From contig JAIXXP010000061.1 of NCBI GenBank assembly GCA_027490665.1, positions 1-36,922 on the forward strand: DNA of 36,922 nucleotides. Reading direction: 5' to 3'. Shown piece after piece: positions 17,792-25,833 of this stretch (positions within the stretch are counted from its first letter, which is position 1; every line of letters starts with the position of its first letter). This DNA is from Cryomorphaceae bacterium (GTDB lineage Bacteria; Bacteroidota; Bacteroidia; Flavobacteriales_D; Crocinitomicaceae). The notes beneath the pieces were generated by a model. That model saw nothing but the letters and a program-made list of their open reading frames with translations, ran no database searches and had not been told where the DNA came from. A program made the position numbers and the translations under genes.

Positions 17792-18017
17792 GAACTGGGT
17801 CGTAACCGAATCCGCCTCTAGGATGGCAACTTGCAATGCGCTTAAGACCAAGGTAAGTTCCTTTGAACGGACCCCAAATTTTCAAGGCTTCAATCATGTA
17901 AGTAGAGCAAGTTGGGGTATACCTACAGCTTGGGGGTAAAAGTGGCGAAAGTATCCATTTATAGACCTTTACCATAAAGATGAGCGGAAAACTTAAAACC
18001 TTATAAAGCAATTGCAT
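17730..18017 (-). CDS. yidD: Membrane protein insertion efficiency factor YidD
   Basis: 95 aa. An amphipathic N-terminal helix ([20 protein letters not shown]) is followed by the family signature [39 protein letters not shown] and GFGYDPVP. YidD assists YidC in inserting inner-membrane proteins. The tail after residue 77 is low-complexity (rich in S, D, A) and is encoded within the overlap with the helicase gene. A TAATTTTG element (18022-18029, minus) ends 4 nt before its ATG, predicting a leaderless mRNA. The usual neighbours (rpmH, rnpA, yidC) are absent here. Confidence 0.93.
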   Translation of the reverse strand: MQLLYKVLSFPLIFMVKVYKWILSPLLPPSCRYTPTCSTYMIEALKIWGPFKGTYLGLKRIASCHPRGGFGYDPVPRPDSAKSDAASAPDNNSEK

Positions 18018-18021
18018 GCAG

Positions 18022-18029
18022 CAAAATTA
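18022..18029 (-). promoter_or_regulatory. -7 element 4 nt before yidD
   Basis: TAATTTTG on the minus strand, perfect consensus, followed by CTGC and ATG. Confidence 0.6.
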
Positions 18030-18095
18030 AGCAATTTCAACAGGATGTTGTGTATAGTATGTTACTGTAACTTTCGAGCCATTTCAAGTTATTCG

Positions 18096-18103
18096 TATTT
18101 TTA
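18096..18103 (+). promoter_or_regulatory. -7-like element 4 nt before the lytic transglycosylase
   Basis: TATTTTTA, then GAAA, then ATG at 18108, with TTTC 20 nt upstream. An alternative is GTTG-N17-TAACTTTC ending at 18075, which would leave a leader of about 30 nt. Confidence 0.4.
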
Positions 18104-18107
18104 GAAA

Positions 18108-19064
18108 ATGAAAATGAAGCAACTCCTCTCCCTTATTGCATTATGTACAATTAGCCCTTTGAGCTATAGCCAACCATTAGAAAATTGGGAGGCCGACAAA
18201 ATTAAAGTCACTCAAGCAACAGGGGCCCAAACCATCATGCACGCAGAGGCACTCTTTGAAGACCGCTGGGATCAACTACCACAAGCACAATTCTGGAAAA
18301 AAATCATGCTGTTGTCGCCAGATTCTTGCCTGATCAATGTGGCGGCCAATCGTCAAGTGCTTGGTAAAATGTCTATCCGCGATTGGAATGCGCAAACAGA
18401 AGCCGAAAAAGACAGCACTCGCCAAGCATTTCGCTTGGAAAATGGACTACCTAGTGATACCCGAATATATGTCACTACTGGTAAAAACGACTTTTATCGC
18501 TTTGCTGAAGTATACCCAAGCTTAGATAATGGCGTGGCCGCGTTTGAACGTTATGGTGTCGATCCGTGGTACGCGCAATCCATTCTTTTGATTGAAAGTC
18601 CAGCACAAATGCGGAAGTCTTCTACAGGTGCTTATGGTGCATTTCAATTGATGCCAAGTGTGGCCCGTTCTATGGGTTTAGTTGTCAATAGCACAACCGA
18701 TGAACGCAAAGATTTTGACCGCTCTGCCTACGGTGCAGCACAGCTCATTAGACGCGTGTGTATTCCGGAAGCAAAACGCATTTTAGCCAAGCACAACCTT
18801 ACCTACAACGAAACAGATTTGTGGTTCCGCTTATTTGTGTTGCACGTGTATCACGCTGGCGCCATGAACGTAGCTGCTGTGGTCGACAAAATTCAGCCTA
18901 CTGAAGGGTCGCAAGAACTCATTAAAGCGATGTGGCAAAATAGTGCAGCTGGGTTTGGAAATAATTCACAAAACTACACGCAATTAGCGCTTGCCGCGCA
19001 GCTCATTTTGCACGATATGGTTTACCAAAATTGTACAGAAATTACCCCTTGCTCGAGTCGTTGA
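18108..19064 (+). CDS. Lytic transglycosylase domain protein (SLT type), exported
   Basis: 318 aa. Signal peptide at 1-21 (ends LSYSQ). The catalytic domain (about 145-300) has the goose-lysozyme/SLT pattern: YAQSILLIES with catalytic E163, then SSTGAYGAFQLMPSVARSMG, and a later FVLHVYHAGAMNVAAV. It would cleave the MurNAc-GlcNAc bond of peptidoglycan in the periplasm. No LysM repeats are seen; the region 25-140 is not recognised. The end (Cys-rich ENCTEITPCSSR-like tail) overlaps the end of menC by 23 bp in convergent orientation. The start could also be the Met at codon 3. Confidence 0.88.
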   Translation: MKMKQLLSLIALCTISPLSYSQPLENWEADKIKVTQATGAQTIMHAEALFEDRWDQLPQAQFWKKIMLLSPDSCLINVAANRQVLGKMSIRDWNAQTEAEKDSTRQAFRLENGLPSDTRIYVTTGKNDFYRFAEVYPSLDNGVAAFERYGVDPWYAQSILLIESPAQMRKSSTGAYGAFQLMPSVARSMGLVVNSTTDERKDFDRSAYGAAQLIRRVCIPEAKRILAKHNLTYNETDLWFRLFVLHVYHAGAMNVAAVVDKIQPTEGSQELIKAMWQNSAAGFGNNSQNYTQLALAAQLILHDMVYQNCTEITPCSSR

Positions 19065-20118
19065 GCCAATATATTTGGCCGTTTTCAATTGCAAGTGTCG
19101 AAGGGAAGTTGTTCGTATACAAGCCCCCGGTTCCAAATCCTTGAGCCAACGACAACCGATAACCAGCACCAAACTGTACAATTGCATTTAGGCCAATAGC
19201 ACTCTCTAACGCACTCGTGAGCCACCAACCAATTTGTCGTTCTTCGGCAAGAGAAATCCATTCAGCAACTCCTGTAAAGCCACCATGTAAACTTGGTTTG
19301 AGAATGATATATTGAGGCTGAATTTGCTCTAGTAAAGCAATTTTTTCAGATCGAGAAACAACGCCAATCAATTCTTCGTCTAAGGCAATTGGAACTATCT
19401 TTTTATGACACAATTCATACATTTCGGCACATTGACCAGCTGCAATTGGTTGTTCAATGCTATGCACCTCGAGGTTTGCCAATTCTTGCAAAACTTCCTG
19501 CGCTTGCGTTGGTGTAAAAGCACCATTGGCATCGACGCGAATAGTGAGTTCGTCTGCTGTAGCATTAGCGCGCAATTCTTTGAGTAAAAGCAATTCTTGC
19601 TGCCAATCTAAGGCGCCAATTTTGAGTTTTACCACCTTAAACCCTGCCGCTATCTTTTCTATTGCTTGAACGCGCATGTCGGTTAAAGAACCCATCCAGA
19701 CAAGTCCATTGATTGGAATTTGGGTTTCTCCACGCGTAAAAGCACTTTCCAACAAGATCGGACTTCCCTCTGCTTGTATACTCCAAATCAAGATTTCTAA
19801 GCCAAAAATAAAGGATGGAAAAGCCTCCCATTTTACAAGCAACTCTTGAAATACCTCATCCTTTAAAAAAGCTTTTTTTGACCACAACTCTAAATTTGGT
19901 CGGGCCTCAGCAAGAAAATTAGTTAAATCTCGCTCGTATTGTTCATGATTTTGATAGTCAGGAGATAGACCCGGAATAACTGGAAACTCTGTTTGAGCCT
20001 TTTGCCCGTTTGGCAATGGGTAATTTAAAATCCAAGATGGTTTATTTAGGAGAATTCCGCGACTAGTTCCAGCAGGTTTTTTAAAAACAAGCTCGTGTAA
20101 AAACAGGTGCTCAGGCAT
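19042..20118 (-). CDS. menC: o-Succinylbenzoate synthase (enolase superfamily)
   Basis: 358 aa. Enolase-superfamily catalytic set is complete: K164xK166 (VVKLKIG), metal ligands D196 (RVDANG), E222 (SIEQP), D247 (ALDEE), and K274 (IILKPSLHGG). The variant C-terminal pattern SALESAIGL matches MenC. The enzyme dehydrates SHCHC to o-succinylbenzoate in menaquinone synthesis. Other men genes are not adjacent. It is the last gene of a five-gene operon and overlaps rlmH by 8 bp. A dipeptide epimerase is the main alternative of this fold, but the KxK and ALES patterns and the lineage favour MenC. Confidence 0.88.
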   Translation of the reverse strand: MPEHLFLHELVFKKPAGTSRGILLNKPSWILNYPLPNGQKAQTEFPVIPGLSPDYQNHEQYERDLTNFLAEARPNLELWSKKAFLKDEVFQELLVKWEAFPSFIFGLEILIWSIQAEGSPILLESAFTRGETQIPINGLVWMGSLTDMRVQAIEKIAAGFKVVKLKIGALDWQQELLLLKELRANATADELTIRVDANGAFTPTQAQEVLQELANLEVHSIEQPIAAGQCAEMYELCHKKIVPIALDEELIGVVSRSEKIALLEQIQPQYIILKPSLHGGFTGVAEWISLAEERQIGWWLTSALESAIGLNAIVQFGAGYRLSLAQGFGTGGLYTNNFPSTLAIENGQIYWLNDSSKG

Positions 20119-20584
20119 GGTGATAAGGCTCTCCTTTTAAAATACTAAAAGCACGGTACAATTGTTCGAGAAAAATCATGCGCACCATTTGATGCGAAAA
20201 AGTCATGTTTGACAAAGACTGTTTGAACTGCGCACGTTCGTAAACTGCCTGACTAAAACCATAGGCGCCACCAATAACGAATACAAAAGCGCCATTGTGC
20301 TGCAATTGTTTTTGGGCAATCCATTGTGCAAAATCGACGGAACTGAACTGCTTTCCGTTTTCATCTAACAAAACAACAAAATCGGTAGGAGTAATTTTAG
20401 CTAAAATTTGAGCACCTTCTTTTTCTTTGATTTGTGTCTGGCTAAGTGCTTTCGGATTTTTAACGTCTGGTAAATCTAGGCGTTCATAGCTACAATAATG
20501 ACCCAAGCGCTGTTGGTAGCGCTGTTCTCCAACTTTGAGATCGTCAAAAGCTGTTTTGCCAACAACTAAAAAGCGAATTTTCAT
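20111..20584 (-). CDS. rlmH: 23S rRNA pseudouridine-1915 N3-methyltransferase RlmH
   Basis: 157 aa, the usual length. SPOUT fold with the S-adenosylmethionine knot: FVVLLDENGKQFSS, FVFVIGGAYGFS, and the C-terminal SFSHQ-type MTFSHQMVRMIFLEQLYRAFSI, ending GEPYHHA. It methylates pseudouridine 1915 of 23S rRNA in assembled 70S ribosomes. It lies 4 bp after the NifU-like gene and overlaps menC by 8 bp. Confidence 0.96.
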   Translation of the reverse strand: MKIRFLVVGKTAFDDLKVGEQRYQQRLGHYCSYERLDLPDVKNPKALSQTQIKEKEGAQILAKITPTDFVVLLDENGKQFSSVDFAQWIAQKQLQHNGAFVFVIGGAYGFSQAVYERAQFKQSLSNMTFSHQMVRMIFLEQLYRAFSILKGEPYHHA

Positions 20585-20588
20585 GGGT

Positions 20589-20831
20589 TTATACAGCTAC
20601 TACACCCTTCAACTCAGGGGCAGCCATTTTAAGTGCTTCTTCTAAACCACCTTTGATGGTCATTTGAGACATTGAGCAGTCGCTACAAGATCCGAGCAAG
20701 CGAACTTGCACAACGGCATCGTCGGTAATATCGACGAGCTCCATGTCGCCTCCGTCGGCATGCAAGAAGGGTCTGAGTTGGTCTAGCGCGTCTAGAACTT
20801 TACTGCGAAGTGCTTCTTTATCGTTTGTCAT
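20589..20831 (-). CDS. NifU-like C-terminal domain protein (Fe-S cluster scaffold)
   Basis: 80 aa, a stand-alone NifU/Nfu domain. The cluster-binding CxxC is present at C49-S-D-C52 within GSCSDCSMSQMTIKGGLE; the N-terminal RPFLHADGGDMELV is also typical. Such proteins hold and deliver 4Fe-4S clusters. The start overlaps the stop of mrp by 4 bp (ATGA), so the scaffold and the Mrp-type carrier are translationally linked, which supports a shared Fe-S role. Confidence 0.92.
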   Translation of the reverse strand: MTNDKEALRSKVLDALDQLRPFLHADGGDMELVDITDDAVVQVRLLGSCSDCSMSQMTIKGGLEEALKMAAPELKGVVAV

Positions 20832-21910
20832 GCTTGGTTTTTGCGCGTTGCTACAATGGCATCTAATTCGGATTCAAAGTTATGAACTAATTCATCAAAA
20901 GCCTGCGTTGTTGGGTTATTTTGCTGAAAAACAGCAGGTGTACCGGCATCTCCTGCTTCGCAAACACCTTGAACAAGCGGAATACTACCTAAAAATGGAA
21001 CCTGCATACCTTGCGCTAAATTGCGTGCGCCATCGCGACCAAAAATATAATATTTGTTGTCTGGTAATTCAGCAGGTGTAAAGTATGCCATGTTTTCAAC
21101 GATACCGATAATAGGCACTTTAAAGGAGTCCAGTCTGAACATTTGAATGCCGCGACGCGCATCGGCTAAGGCTACTTCTTGCGGAGTACTGACAATCACA
21201 ACGCCATCCAACGGAACGGTTTGCATTAAAGATAAGTGAATGTCGCTGGTGCCTGGAGGAAGGTCTACGAGTAAAAAGTCGAGCTCGCCCCAATGTGCAT
21301 CGGTAAACAATTGGGTTAAGGCTTTGGAGGCCATTGGTCCGCGCCAAACTACAGCGTCGTCCTGACTTGTGAAAAACCCAATGGATAATATTTGAATACC
21401 ATTTGATTCAATTGGCGCTATCAACGACTGCCCGTTGACGTCGGTCATTTTTGGACGCTCGCCAACGAGGTCAAACATTGTTGGCATAGATGGGCCGTGG
21501 ATGTCTGCATCTACAATGCCAACACGGTAGCCTTTTTTGGTTAGGCCACCTGCTAAATTTGCAGTAATAGTAGACTTTCCAACGCCTCCTTTACCTGATG
21601 CAACAGCAATGATGTGCTTGACGTCAGGAAGAATTTTTCTACGGGCGGTTCTGCTTTGAGCATCTAAACCTTGAATTTGGCAATTGATTTGGATTTCTTG
21701 ACCAAAAACGCGTTTCAAGTTAAACTCAATAGCTTCTTGCATGCGTTTTCGGGCATGTAATGCAGGATTCGAAATCTTTACGCCTAAAGTTAAAGTGGTT
21801 CCGTCGATCTCTAATTGCTCAATTAAATTAAGGCTGACCAAATCATTTTTGAGATCTGGTTCTGTAATTTTGCCTAAAACGGCGAGTACGTCTTCTCTAT
21901 TGATGCTCAT
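20828..21910 (-). CDS. apbC: Mrp/NBP35-family P-loop ATPase (Fe-S carrier)
   Basis: 360 aa. N-terminal MIP18-like domain (about 5-80), then a deviant Walker A SGKGGVGKST (105-114), switch regions VDADIHGPSMP and LLVDLPPGTSDIHLS. The family delivers Fe-S clusters to apoproteins using ATP. The CxxC present near the C-terminus of many homologues (NMSYFICPHC-like) is replaced here by NMAYFTPAELP, so cluster binding at that site is not supported by this chain. It overlaps the lipoprotein gene upstream and the NifU-like gene downstream, each by 4 bp. Confidence 0.92.
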   Translation of the reverse strand: MSINREDVLAVLGKITEPDLKNDLVSLNLIEQLEIDGTTLTLGVKISNPALHARKRMQEAIEFNLKRVFGQEIQINCQIQGLDAQSRTARRKILPDVKHIIAVASGKGGVGKSTITANLAGGLTKKGYRVGIVDADIHGPSMPTMFDLVGERPKMTDVNGQSLIAPIESNGIQILSIGFFTSQDDAVVWRGPMASKALTQLFTDAHWGELDFLLVDLPPGTSDIHLSLMQTVPLDGVVIVSTPQEVALADARRGIQMFRLDSFKVPIIGIVENMAYFTPAELPDNKYYIFGRDGARNLAQGMQVPFLGSIPLVQGVCEAGDAGTPAVFQQNNPTTQAFDELVHNFESELDAIVATRKNQA

Positions 21911-22437
21911 TTTTTCGCTTTAATGGATTGAATGGTGTGGTACATGAAATCTATAACCCTTTTGGTGTCGCCTTGTTCACGGTTCATGATTTCGTAATAG
22001 TTTTCATTGATTCGACGTACACTGTAAATGTAAAATCTCGCATTTTTTTGCGCGACAAATTCCCCTTTCACTTTTCTGCGATAAATCAGTAAGTCATCGG
22101 TTTGCTTGACAATTTCGATTTCAAAAAACGGATTAGGTTTGAGCAACTTGCGCTTGAATTCTGCAAAACGAAACGCATAATCGCCGTAATCCTCTATGAA
22201 TAAACTGAAATTTCTCCCGACCTGCAGTGTCCATTTGAACCCGCCAATTTCGTAGGTGACTTGCGGTTTCATGGAAGTGCCGATACCCGAACTGGCATTT
22301 GGTAACATGAGTTCAACTGATAAATCATAAGGGCTCATGTCAAAGGACTGGTATTGCACGTAATCAAAAGCCGGTGATTTGGACTGTTCACATGAACTGA
22401 AAATAAGCAACGTAAAAAACAATATGGCCAATCGCAT
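21907..22437 (-). CDS. Lipoprotein of unknown function, first gene of the mrp operon
   Basis: 176 aa from the ATG at 22437. The frame extends 43 codons upstream but would run through the promoter and into the opposite gene, and only the start at 22437 gives a lipoprotein signal (MRLAILFFTLLIFSSC, lipid-modified Cys16). The mature protein is beta-rich with many aromatic and charged residues (YEIGGFKWTLQVGRNFSLFI, DLLIYRRKVKGEF). No family recognised. It shares 4 bp (ATGA) with mrp and is probably co-transcribed with mrp, nifU-like, rlmH and menC. A TATCTTTG element sits 4 nt before the start. Confidence 0.75.
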   Translation of the reverse strand: MRLAILFFTLLIFSSCEQSKSPAFDYVQYQSFDMSPYDLSVELMLPNASSGIGTSMKPQVTYEIGGFKWTLQVGRNFSLFIEDYGDYAFRFAEFKRKLLKPNPFFEIEIVKQTDDLLIYRRKVKGEFVAQKNARFYIYSVRRINENYYEIMNREQGDTKRVIDFMYHTIQSIKAKK

Positions 22438-22441
22438 AGGA

Positions 22442-22449
22442 CAAAGATA
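22442..22449 (-). promoter_or_regulatory. -7 element 4 nt before the lipoprotein-mrp operon
   Basis: TATCTTTG on the minus strand, perfect consensus, followed by TCCT and ATG (22437). A TTG lies 21 nt upstream. The 46-bp divergent region also has to hold the DUF423 gene's promoter, which is not obvious. Confidence 0.6.
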
Positions 22450-22483
22450 CACTTGGTTTGTCTTTTTTTTACAATTTCGCATT

Positions 22484-22879
22484 ATGGAAAAACAAACTAC
22501 TTTATTTTCTGGGCTTTTCATCATGCTGTCCATTGTTTTTGGAGCTTTTGGTGCGCACGCACTCAAAGAAATCCTAGAACCAGCACAATTGCAAACTTTC
22601 GAAGTGGGTGTCCGCTATCAAGGTTTTCTTTCGATGGGGGTGCTTTTGCTTGCGCTGAATGCCGATCGCTTTTCTTTTGAAATGAAAAAAATATTGTGGG
22701 CAATGCTCATTGGAATGATTTTGTTTTGCTTTTCTATTTACGGATTGGTACTTGGCCGTCACTTTATTGATCCAAATGCGTTCGGGTTTTTAGGACCAAT
22801 TACCCCTATTGGAGGCGCAATAAGCATCATTTCTTGGTGTTTATTTCTTTTTCGTCTGTTAAAATACGGACAGCGCTAA
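22484..22879 (+). CDS. DUF423 family small membrane protein
   Basis: 131 aa from the ATG at 22484; a longer frame from 22379 would overlap the divergent lipoprotein and its promoter. Four hydrophobic segments are visible (about 8-25, 47-62, 68-88, 100-125). Signature features of DUF423: LSIVFGAFGAHALKE near the N-terminus, followed by QTFEVGVRYQ. Inner-membrane protein with no established function. Single gene; bcp follows after 90 bp with its own promoter. Confidence 0.88.
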   Translation: MEKQTTLFSGLFIMLSIVFGAFGAHALKEILEPAQLQTFEVGVRYQGFLSMGVLLLALNADRFSFEMKKILWAMLIGMILFCFSIYGLVLGRHFIDPNAFGFLGPITPIGGAISIISWCLFLFRLLKYGQR

Positions 22880-22899
22880 AACTTTTTTGCAAATGATGT

Positions 22900-22929
22900 T
22901 TTGTTATTGATGAATAGTTTTTACTTTTG
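22900..22929 (+). promoter_or_regulatory. Promoter of bcp
   Basis: TTTG (22900-22903), 18 nt, TACTTTTG (22922-22929). Both elements are perfect. The leader is about 36 nt. Confidence 0.8.
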
Positions 22930-22969
22930 ATTAGTTTTTCATCGTAACACCGATTATTTTTTAAACATT

Positions 22970-23431
22970 ATGGCAACACTCACCCTCGGAAGCAAGCTTC
23001 CAGCCTTTATTGGCACCGACCAAAACGGCGAATCCATCGACAGCGCATCTTACGCTGGAAAGAACTTAGTTATTTACTTTTACCCTAAAGACGATACTCC
23101 TGGTTGCACCGCTCAGGCTTGTAGCATCCGCGACGGCCAAGAAGCCTTACTTGCTGCGCAGGTACATGTCATTGGCATTAGCGCTGATAGCGTCGCTGCC
23201 CACACCAAGTTCGTAAATAAGTATCAATTGAATTTCCCTCTTATTTCCGACACTGACAAAACCATCATCCAACAATTTGGTGTTTGGGGTCCTAAAAAAT
23301 TCATGGGGCGTGAATACGAAGGCATCCACCGCATGACCTTCATTTTTGACCACACCAACACGCTAATTAAAGTAATTGAAAAACCAAATACGAAAGACCA
23401 CGCCAACGAAGTTTTGGCTTGCTTTCAGTAG
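22970..23431 (+). CDS. bcp: Thioredoxin-dependent thiol peroxidase (Bcp/PrxQ)
   Basis: 153 aa. Atypical 2-Cys peroxiredoxin: YFYPKDDTPGCTAQACSIRD with peroxidatic C46 and resolving C51 five residues later, then GISADSVAAHTKFVNKYQLNFPLISD and the GREYEGIHRMTFIFD segment. It reduces peroxides with thioredoxin as donor; a thioredoxin gene lies about 2 kb downstream on the same strand. Own promoter at 22900-22929. Its stop codon is one base before a palindrome that overlaps the recA promoter. Confidence 0.96.
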   Translation: MATLTLGSKLPAFIGTDQNGESIDSASYAGKNLVIYFYPKDDTPGCTAQACSIRDGQEALLAAQVHVIGISADSVAAHTKFVNKYQLNFPLISDTDKTIIQQFGVWGPKKFMGREYEGIHRMTFIFDHTNTLIKVIEKPNTKDHANEVLACFQ

Positions 23432-23432
23432 A

Positions 23433-23449
23433 ACGTAAATTGTTTACGT
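23433..23449. promoter_or_regulatory. Palindrome on the recA promoter, candidate operator
   Basis: ACGTAAA-TTG-TTTACGT, a perfect 7-bp inverted repeat with a 3-bp centre. The centre is the -33 TTG of the recA promoter. There is no T tract behind it, so it is not a good terminator. Confidence 0.5.
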
Positions 23450-23468
23450 ACTTCACCTTGCAACTTTG
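23440..23468 (+). promoter_or_regulatory. recA promoter
   Basis: TTG (23440-23442), 18 nt, CAACTTTG (23461-23468), one mismatch to TAnnTTTG. The leader is about 37 nt. Confidence 0.55.
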
Positions 23469-23509
23469 TAAAAATTATTCACCGAGCCTCGCTCACAACA
23501 ACAAACGAT

Positions 23510-24538
23510 ATGGCTAAAGAACAAAATCTCGAAAAACTCAAAGCGCTCCAACTGACCATGGAAAAGCTAGACAAAGCATTTGGAAAAGGTGCTGTCATGA
23601 AACTCGGAGATGCTCCGGTAGAACAAGTAGAAGTAATCCCTACTGGCTCCCTTACACTTGACCTCGCACTAGGCATCAACGGTTATCCCAAAGGCCGCGT
23701 AGTAGAAATCTACGGCCCTGAATCATCTGGTAAAACCACCCTTGCAATTCACGCTATTGCAGAAGTGCAGAAACAAGGCGGCATTGCTGCGTTTATAGAC
23801 GCTGAGCACGCCTTTGATCAATTCTATGCGCAAAAACTCGGCGTAGATATTTCTAATTTATTGATATCTCAGCCAGACAACGGCGAACAAGCACTCGAAA
23901 TCGCCGACAACCTCATTCGTTCAGGCGCTATCGACCTCATCGTCATTGACTCCGTCGCTGCACTCACACCAAAAGCAGAAATCGAAGGTGAAATGGGTGA
24001 CTCCCAAATGGGTCTGCAAGCACGATTAATGTCAAAAGCGCTCCGCAAACTTACTGGCTCTATTAACAAAGCTGGCTGCTGTTGCATCTTCATTAACCAA
24101 TTGCGCGATAAAATTGGGGTCATGTTTGGCAATCCAGAAACCACTACTGGCGGTAATGCCCTCAAATTTTACTCATCTGTTCGCCTCGATATCCGCCGTG
24201 CAACACAACTCAAAGACGGCGAAGATGTCATTGGAAACCGCGTCAAAGTAAAAGTTGTAAAAAACAAAGTGGCTCCACCATTCAGAAAAGCTGAGTTCGA
24301 TATTATGTACGGCGAAGGCATTTCAAAAGTAGGTGAAATCATCGACCTCGGCGTAGACCTCAACATACTCAAGAAAAGTGGCTCTTGGTTCTCTTATGGA
24401 GAAACCAAACTCGGACAAGGACGCGACGCCATTAAATCACTCATTCTAGACAACCCTGAGCTCATGGAAGAACTAGAAGCAAAAATTAAAAATGCGCTCG
24501 CAACACCGACTGGTCAGACTGAAGTGTTGCAAGACTAA
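23510..24538 (+). CDS. recA: Recombinase RecA
   Basis: 342 aa, full length. Walker A GPESSGKT (69-76), Walker [11 protein letters not shown], the L2/ATP-sensing region [21 protein letters not shown], and C-terminal [25 protein letters not shown]. It forms filaments on single-stranded DNA for homologous recombination and triggers the SOS response where LexA exists. Neither lexA nor recX is in the window. It is its own transcription unit, bounded by the promoter with palindrome and a strong terminator. Confidence 0.99.
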   Translation: MAKEQNLEKLKALQLTMEKLDKAFGKGAVMKLGDAPVEQVEVIPTGSLTLDLALGINGYPKGRVVEIYGPESSGKTTLAIHAIAEVQKQGGIAAFIDAEHAFDQFYAQKLGVDISNLLISQPDNGEQALEIADNLIRSGAIDLIVIDSVAALTPKAEIEGEMGDSQMGLQARLMSKALRKLTGSINKAGCCCIFINQLRDKIGVMFGNPETTTGGNALKFYSSVRLDIRRATQLKDGEDVIGNRVKVKVVKNKVAPPFRKAEFDIMYGEGISKVGEIIDLGVDLNILKKSGSWFSYGETKLGQGRDAIKSLILDNPELMEELEAKIKNALATPTGQTEVLQD

Positions 24539-24559
24539 ACCTATCGTTTGGTTGGAAAG

Positions 24560-24589
24560 CGGCGTTCTTCGGAGCGCCGTTTTTTTTTT
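24560..24589 (+). terminator. recA terminator
   Basis: CGGCGTTC pairs with GAGCGCCG around a TTCG tetraloop (8-bp stem with one G-U pair), followed by ten T. Confidence 0.92.
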
Positions 24590-24618
24590 GCGCAATAAAA
24601 AATTAATCACTTCGTTTT

Positions 24619-24649
24619 TTTGCCATTGAGATAAACTTCTTTATCTTCG
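24619..24649 (+). promoter_or_regulatory. Promoter of the Ig-like lipoprotein gene
   Basis: TTTG (24619-24622), 19 nt, TATCTTCG (24642-24649, one mismatch). The leader is about 17 nt and A-rich. Confidence 0.55.
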
Positions 24650-24670
24650 AAACACTTAAATATAAAAACT

Positions 24671-25375
24671 ATGAAATTTTACCTCTCAATTATCGCTGCT
24701 TCAGCATTATTACTTGGCACAACGACAAGCTGCAAGAAAAAAGGTTGTATGGATCAAGACGCCGTCAATTACAACTCAGAAGCAAAAAAAGACGATGGTA
24801 CTTGTAAATATACACCAACCATCACTGTAAACGGAAACAATCCAGAAAACATCAATGTAGGTGATACCTATACAGACGCAGGCGCAACAGCAACCAACAA
24901 AGATGGCTCTTCAGTGAACGTGACTACAAGCAGCCAGGTAGACGCCACCACTAAAGGCACTTACACGGTTACCTATACAGCAACTAATGAGAACGGAAGC
25001 GCAACAGCCACACGCACGGTAAATGTAAATATCGGTCAAGACAACTGGCTCGTTACCTGGGCAGTGGCAAGCGATTGCGGCAATGCTTTCCCTTTGACAC
25101 CAGATCCAGTATTCTCTGCAGGTACTGGTGCTAACGGTTTGGTTATCGACAACATGTTCAATTTATTTGGTGGTACAGCTAATGCTACTATCAATGGCAA
25201 TAACATTAACATCCCAACTCAAACTATTGATGTAACTTTAGGTCAGGTTACTTTCTCTGGGGTTGGCAGCATTAACAACCAAGCAAATACAATTACAATT
25301 ACTTATACCTATGACAACACCATTCCACTTATCGGTGGTCAAGGCACTTGTGTTGCAACATACACGAAACAATAA
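24671..25375 (+). CDS. Lipoprotein with Ig-like (DUF5011-type) domain
   Basis: 234 aa. Lipoprotein signal ends at Cys21 (GTTTSCKKK). Residues 26-47 have the GCMDxxAxNYNxxAxxDDGxC pattern seen in many Bacteroidota surface proteins. An Ig-like domain follows (about 50-118; VNVGDTYTDAGATATNKDG to GTYTVTYTATNENGSATATRTV layout of DUF5011). The C-terminal 115 residues are a Thr/Asn-rich beta domain with two Cys, not recognised. Surface or periplasmic lipoprotein; binding partner unknown. Free-standing unit between two terminators. The function of the DxDG-like Cys motif is not established here; Ca binding is a guess. Confidence 0.8.
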   Translation: MKFYLSIIAASALLLGTTTSCKKKGCMDQDAVNYNSEAKKDDGTCKYTPTITVNGNNPENINVGDTYTDAGATATNKDGSSVNVTTSSQVDATTKGTYTVTYTATNENGSATATRTVNVNIGQDNWLVTWAVASDCGNAFPLTPDPVFSAGTGANGLVIDNMFNLFGGTANATINGNNINIPTQTIDVTLGQVTFSGVGSINNQANTITITYTYDNTIPLIGGQGTCVATYTKQ

Positions 25376-25388
25376 TTTTTAATTATTC

Positions 25389-25421
25389 AAAAAAAAGGCC
25401 CGAATTCGGGCCTTTTTTTTT
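25389..25421 (+). terminator. Terminator of the lipoprotein gene
   Basis: GGCCCGAATTCGGGCC is a perfect palindrome flanked by an A run and nine T; the A-T flanks extend the stem. It would also stop transcription on the other strand. Confidence 0.92.
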
Positions 25422-25473
25422 GCGCATATTAATAAATGTAGCTTATGTTACAAAGACTACTTTTTCAAATTCC

Positions 25474-25481
25474 TAAATTTG
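25474..25481 (+). promoter_or_regulatory. -7 element 4 nt before the thioredoxin start
   Basis: TAAATTTG, then CTCC, then ATG at 25486. Perfect consensus; predicts a leaderless mRNA. Confidence 0.6.
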
Positions 25482-25485
25482 CTCC

Positions 25486-25782
25486 ATGGGAAAGTTCAAT
25501 GATATCATCCAAGCCACAACACCGACACTCGTTGACTTTCATGCCACTTGGTGTGGGCCTTGCAAAATGATGTCACCGGTTCTCGAACAATTGAAGAAAG
25601 CATACGGCGATAAAGTCAGAATTCTCAAAATTGATGTCGATAAAAATCCAGATCTTGCCGAACGTTTCAAAGTGAAAGGTGTCCCGACGCTTGTTCTCTT
25701 TAAAGAAGGAAAACTACTATGGAGAGAAAGCGGTGCCTTTCCACTACCTACCCTCAAACAAAAAATTGGCGGTTTTTTATAA
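25486..25782 (+). CDS. trxA: Thioredoxin
   Basis: 98 aa, slightly shorter than typical thioredoxin at the N-terminus. Active site W22-C-G-P-C-K with C23 and C26, the following KIDVDKNPDLAERFKVKGVPTLVLFKEGK with the cis-Pro (VPT). It reduces protein disulfides in the cytoplasm and could be the donor for the Bcp peroxidase upstream. The -7 element lies immediately before the ATG, and no in-frame upstream start is possible without crossing it. Flanked by its own terminator. Confidence 0.93.
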   Translation: MGKFNDIIQATTPTLVDFHATWCGPCKMMSPVLEQLKKAYGDKVRILKIDVDKNPDLAERFKVKGVPTLVLFKEGKLLWRESGAFPLPTLKQKIGGFL

Positions 25783-25794
25783 GTAAATTAAAAA

Positions 25795-25824
25795 AAGGGT
25801 TGCATAACGTAACTCTTCTTTTTT
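25795..25824 (+). terminator. Terminator of trxA
   Basis: AAGGGTTGC pairs with GTAACTCTT (two G-U pairs) around ATAAC, followed by C and a T run. Confidence 0.65.
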
Positions 25825-25833
25825 AAATACGTA

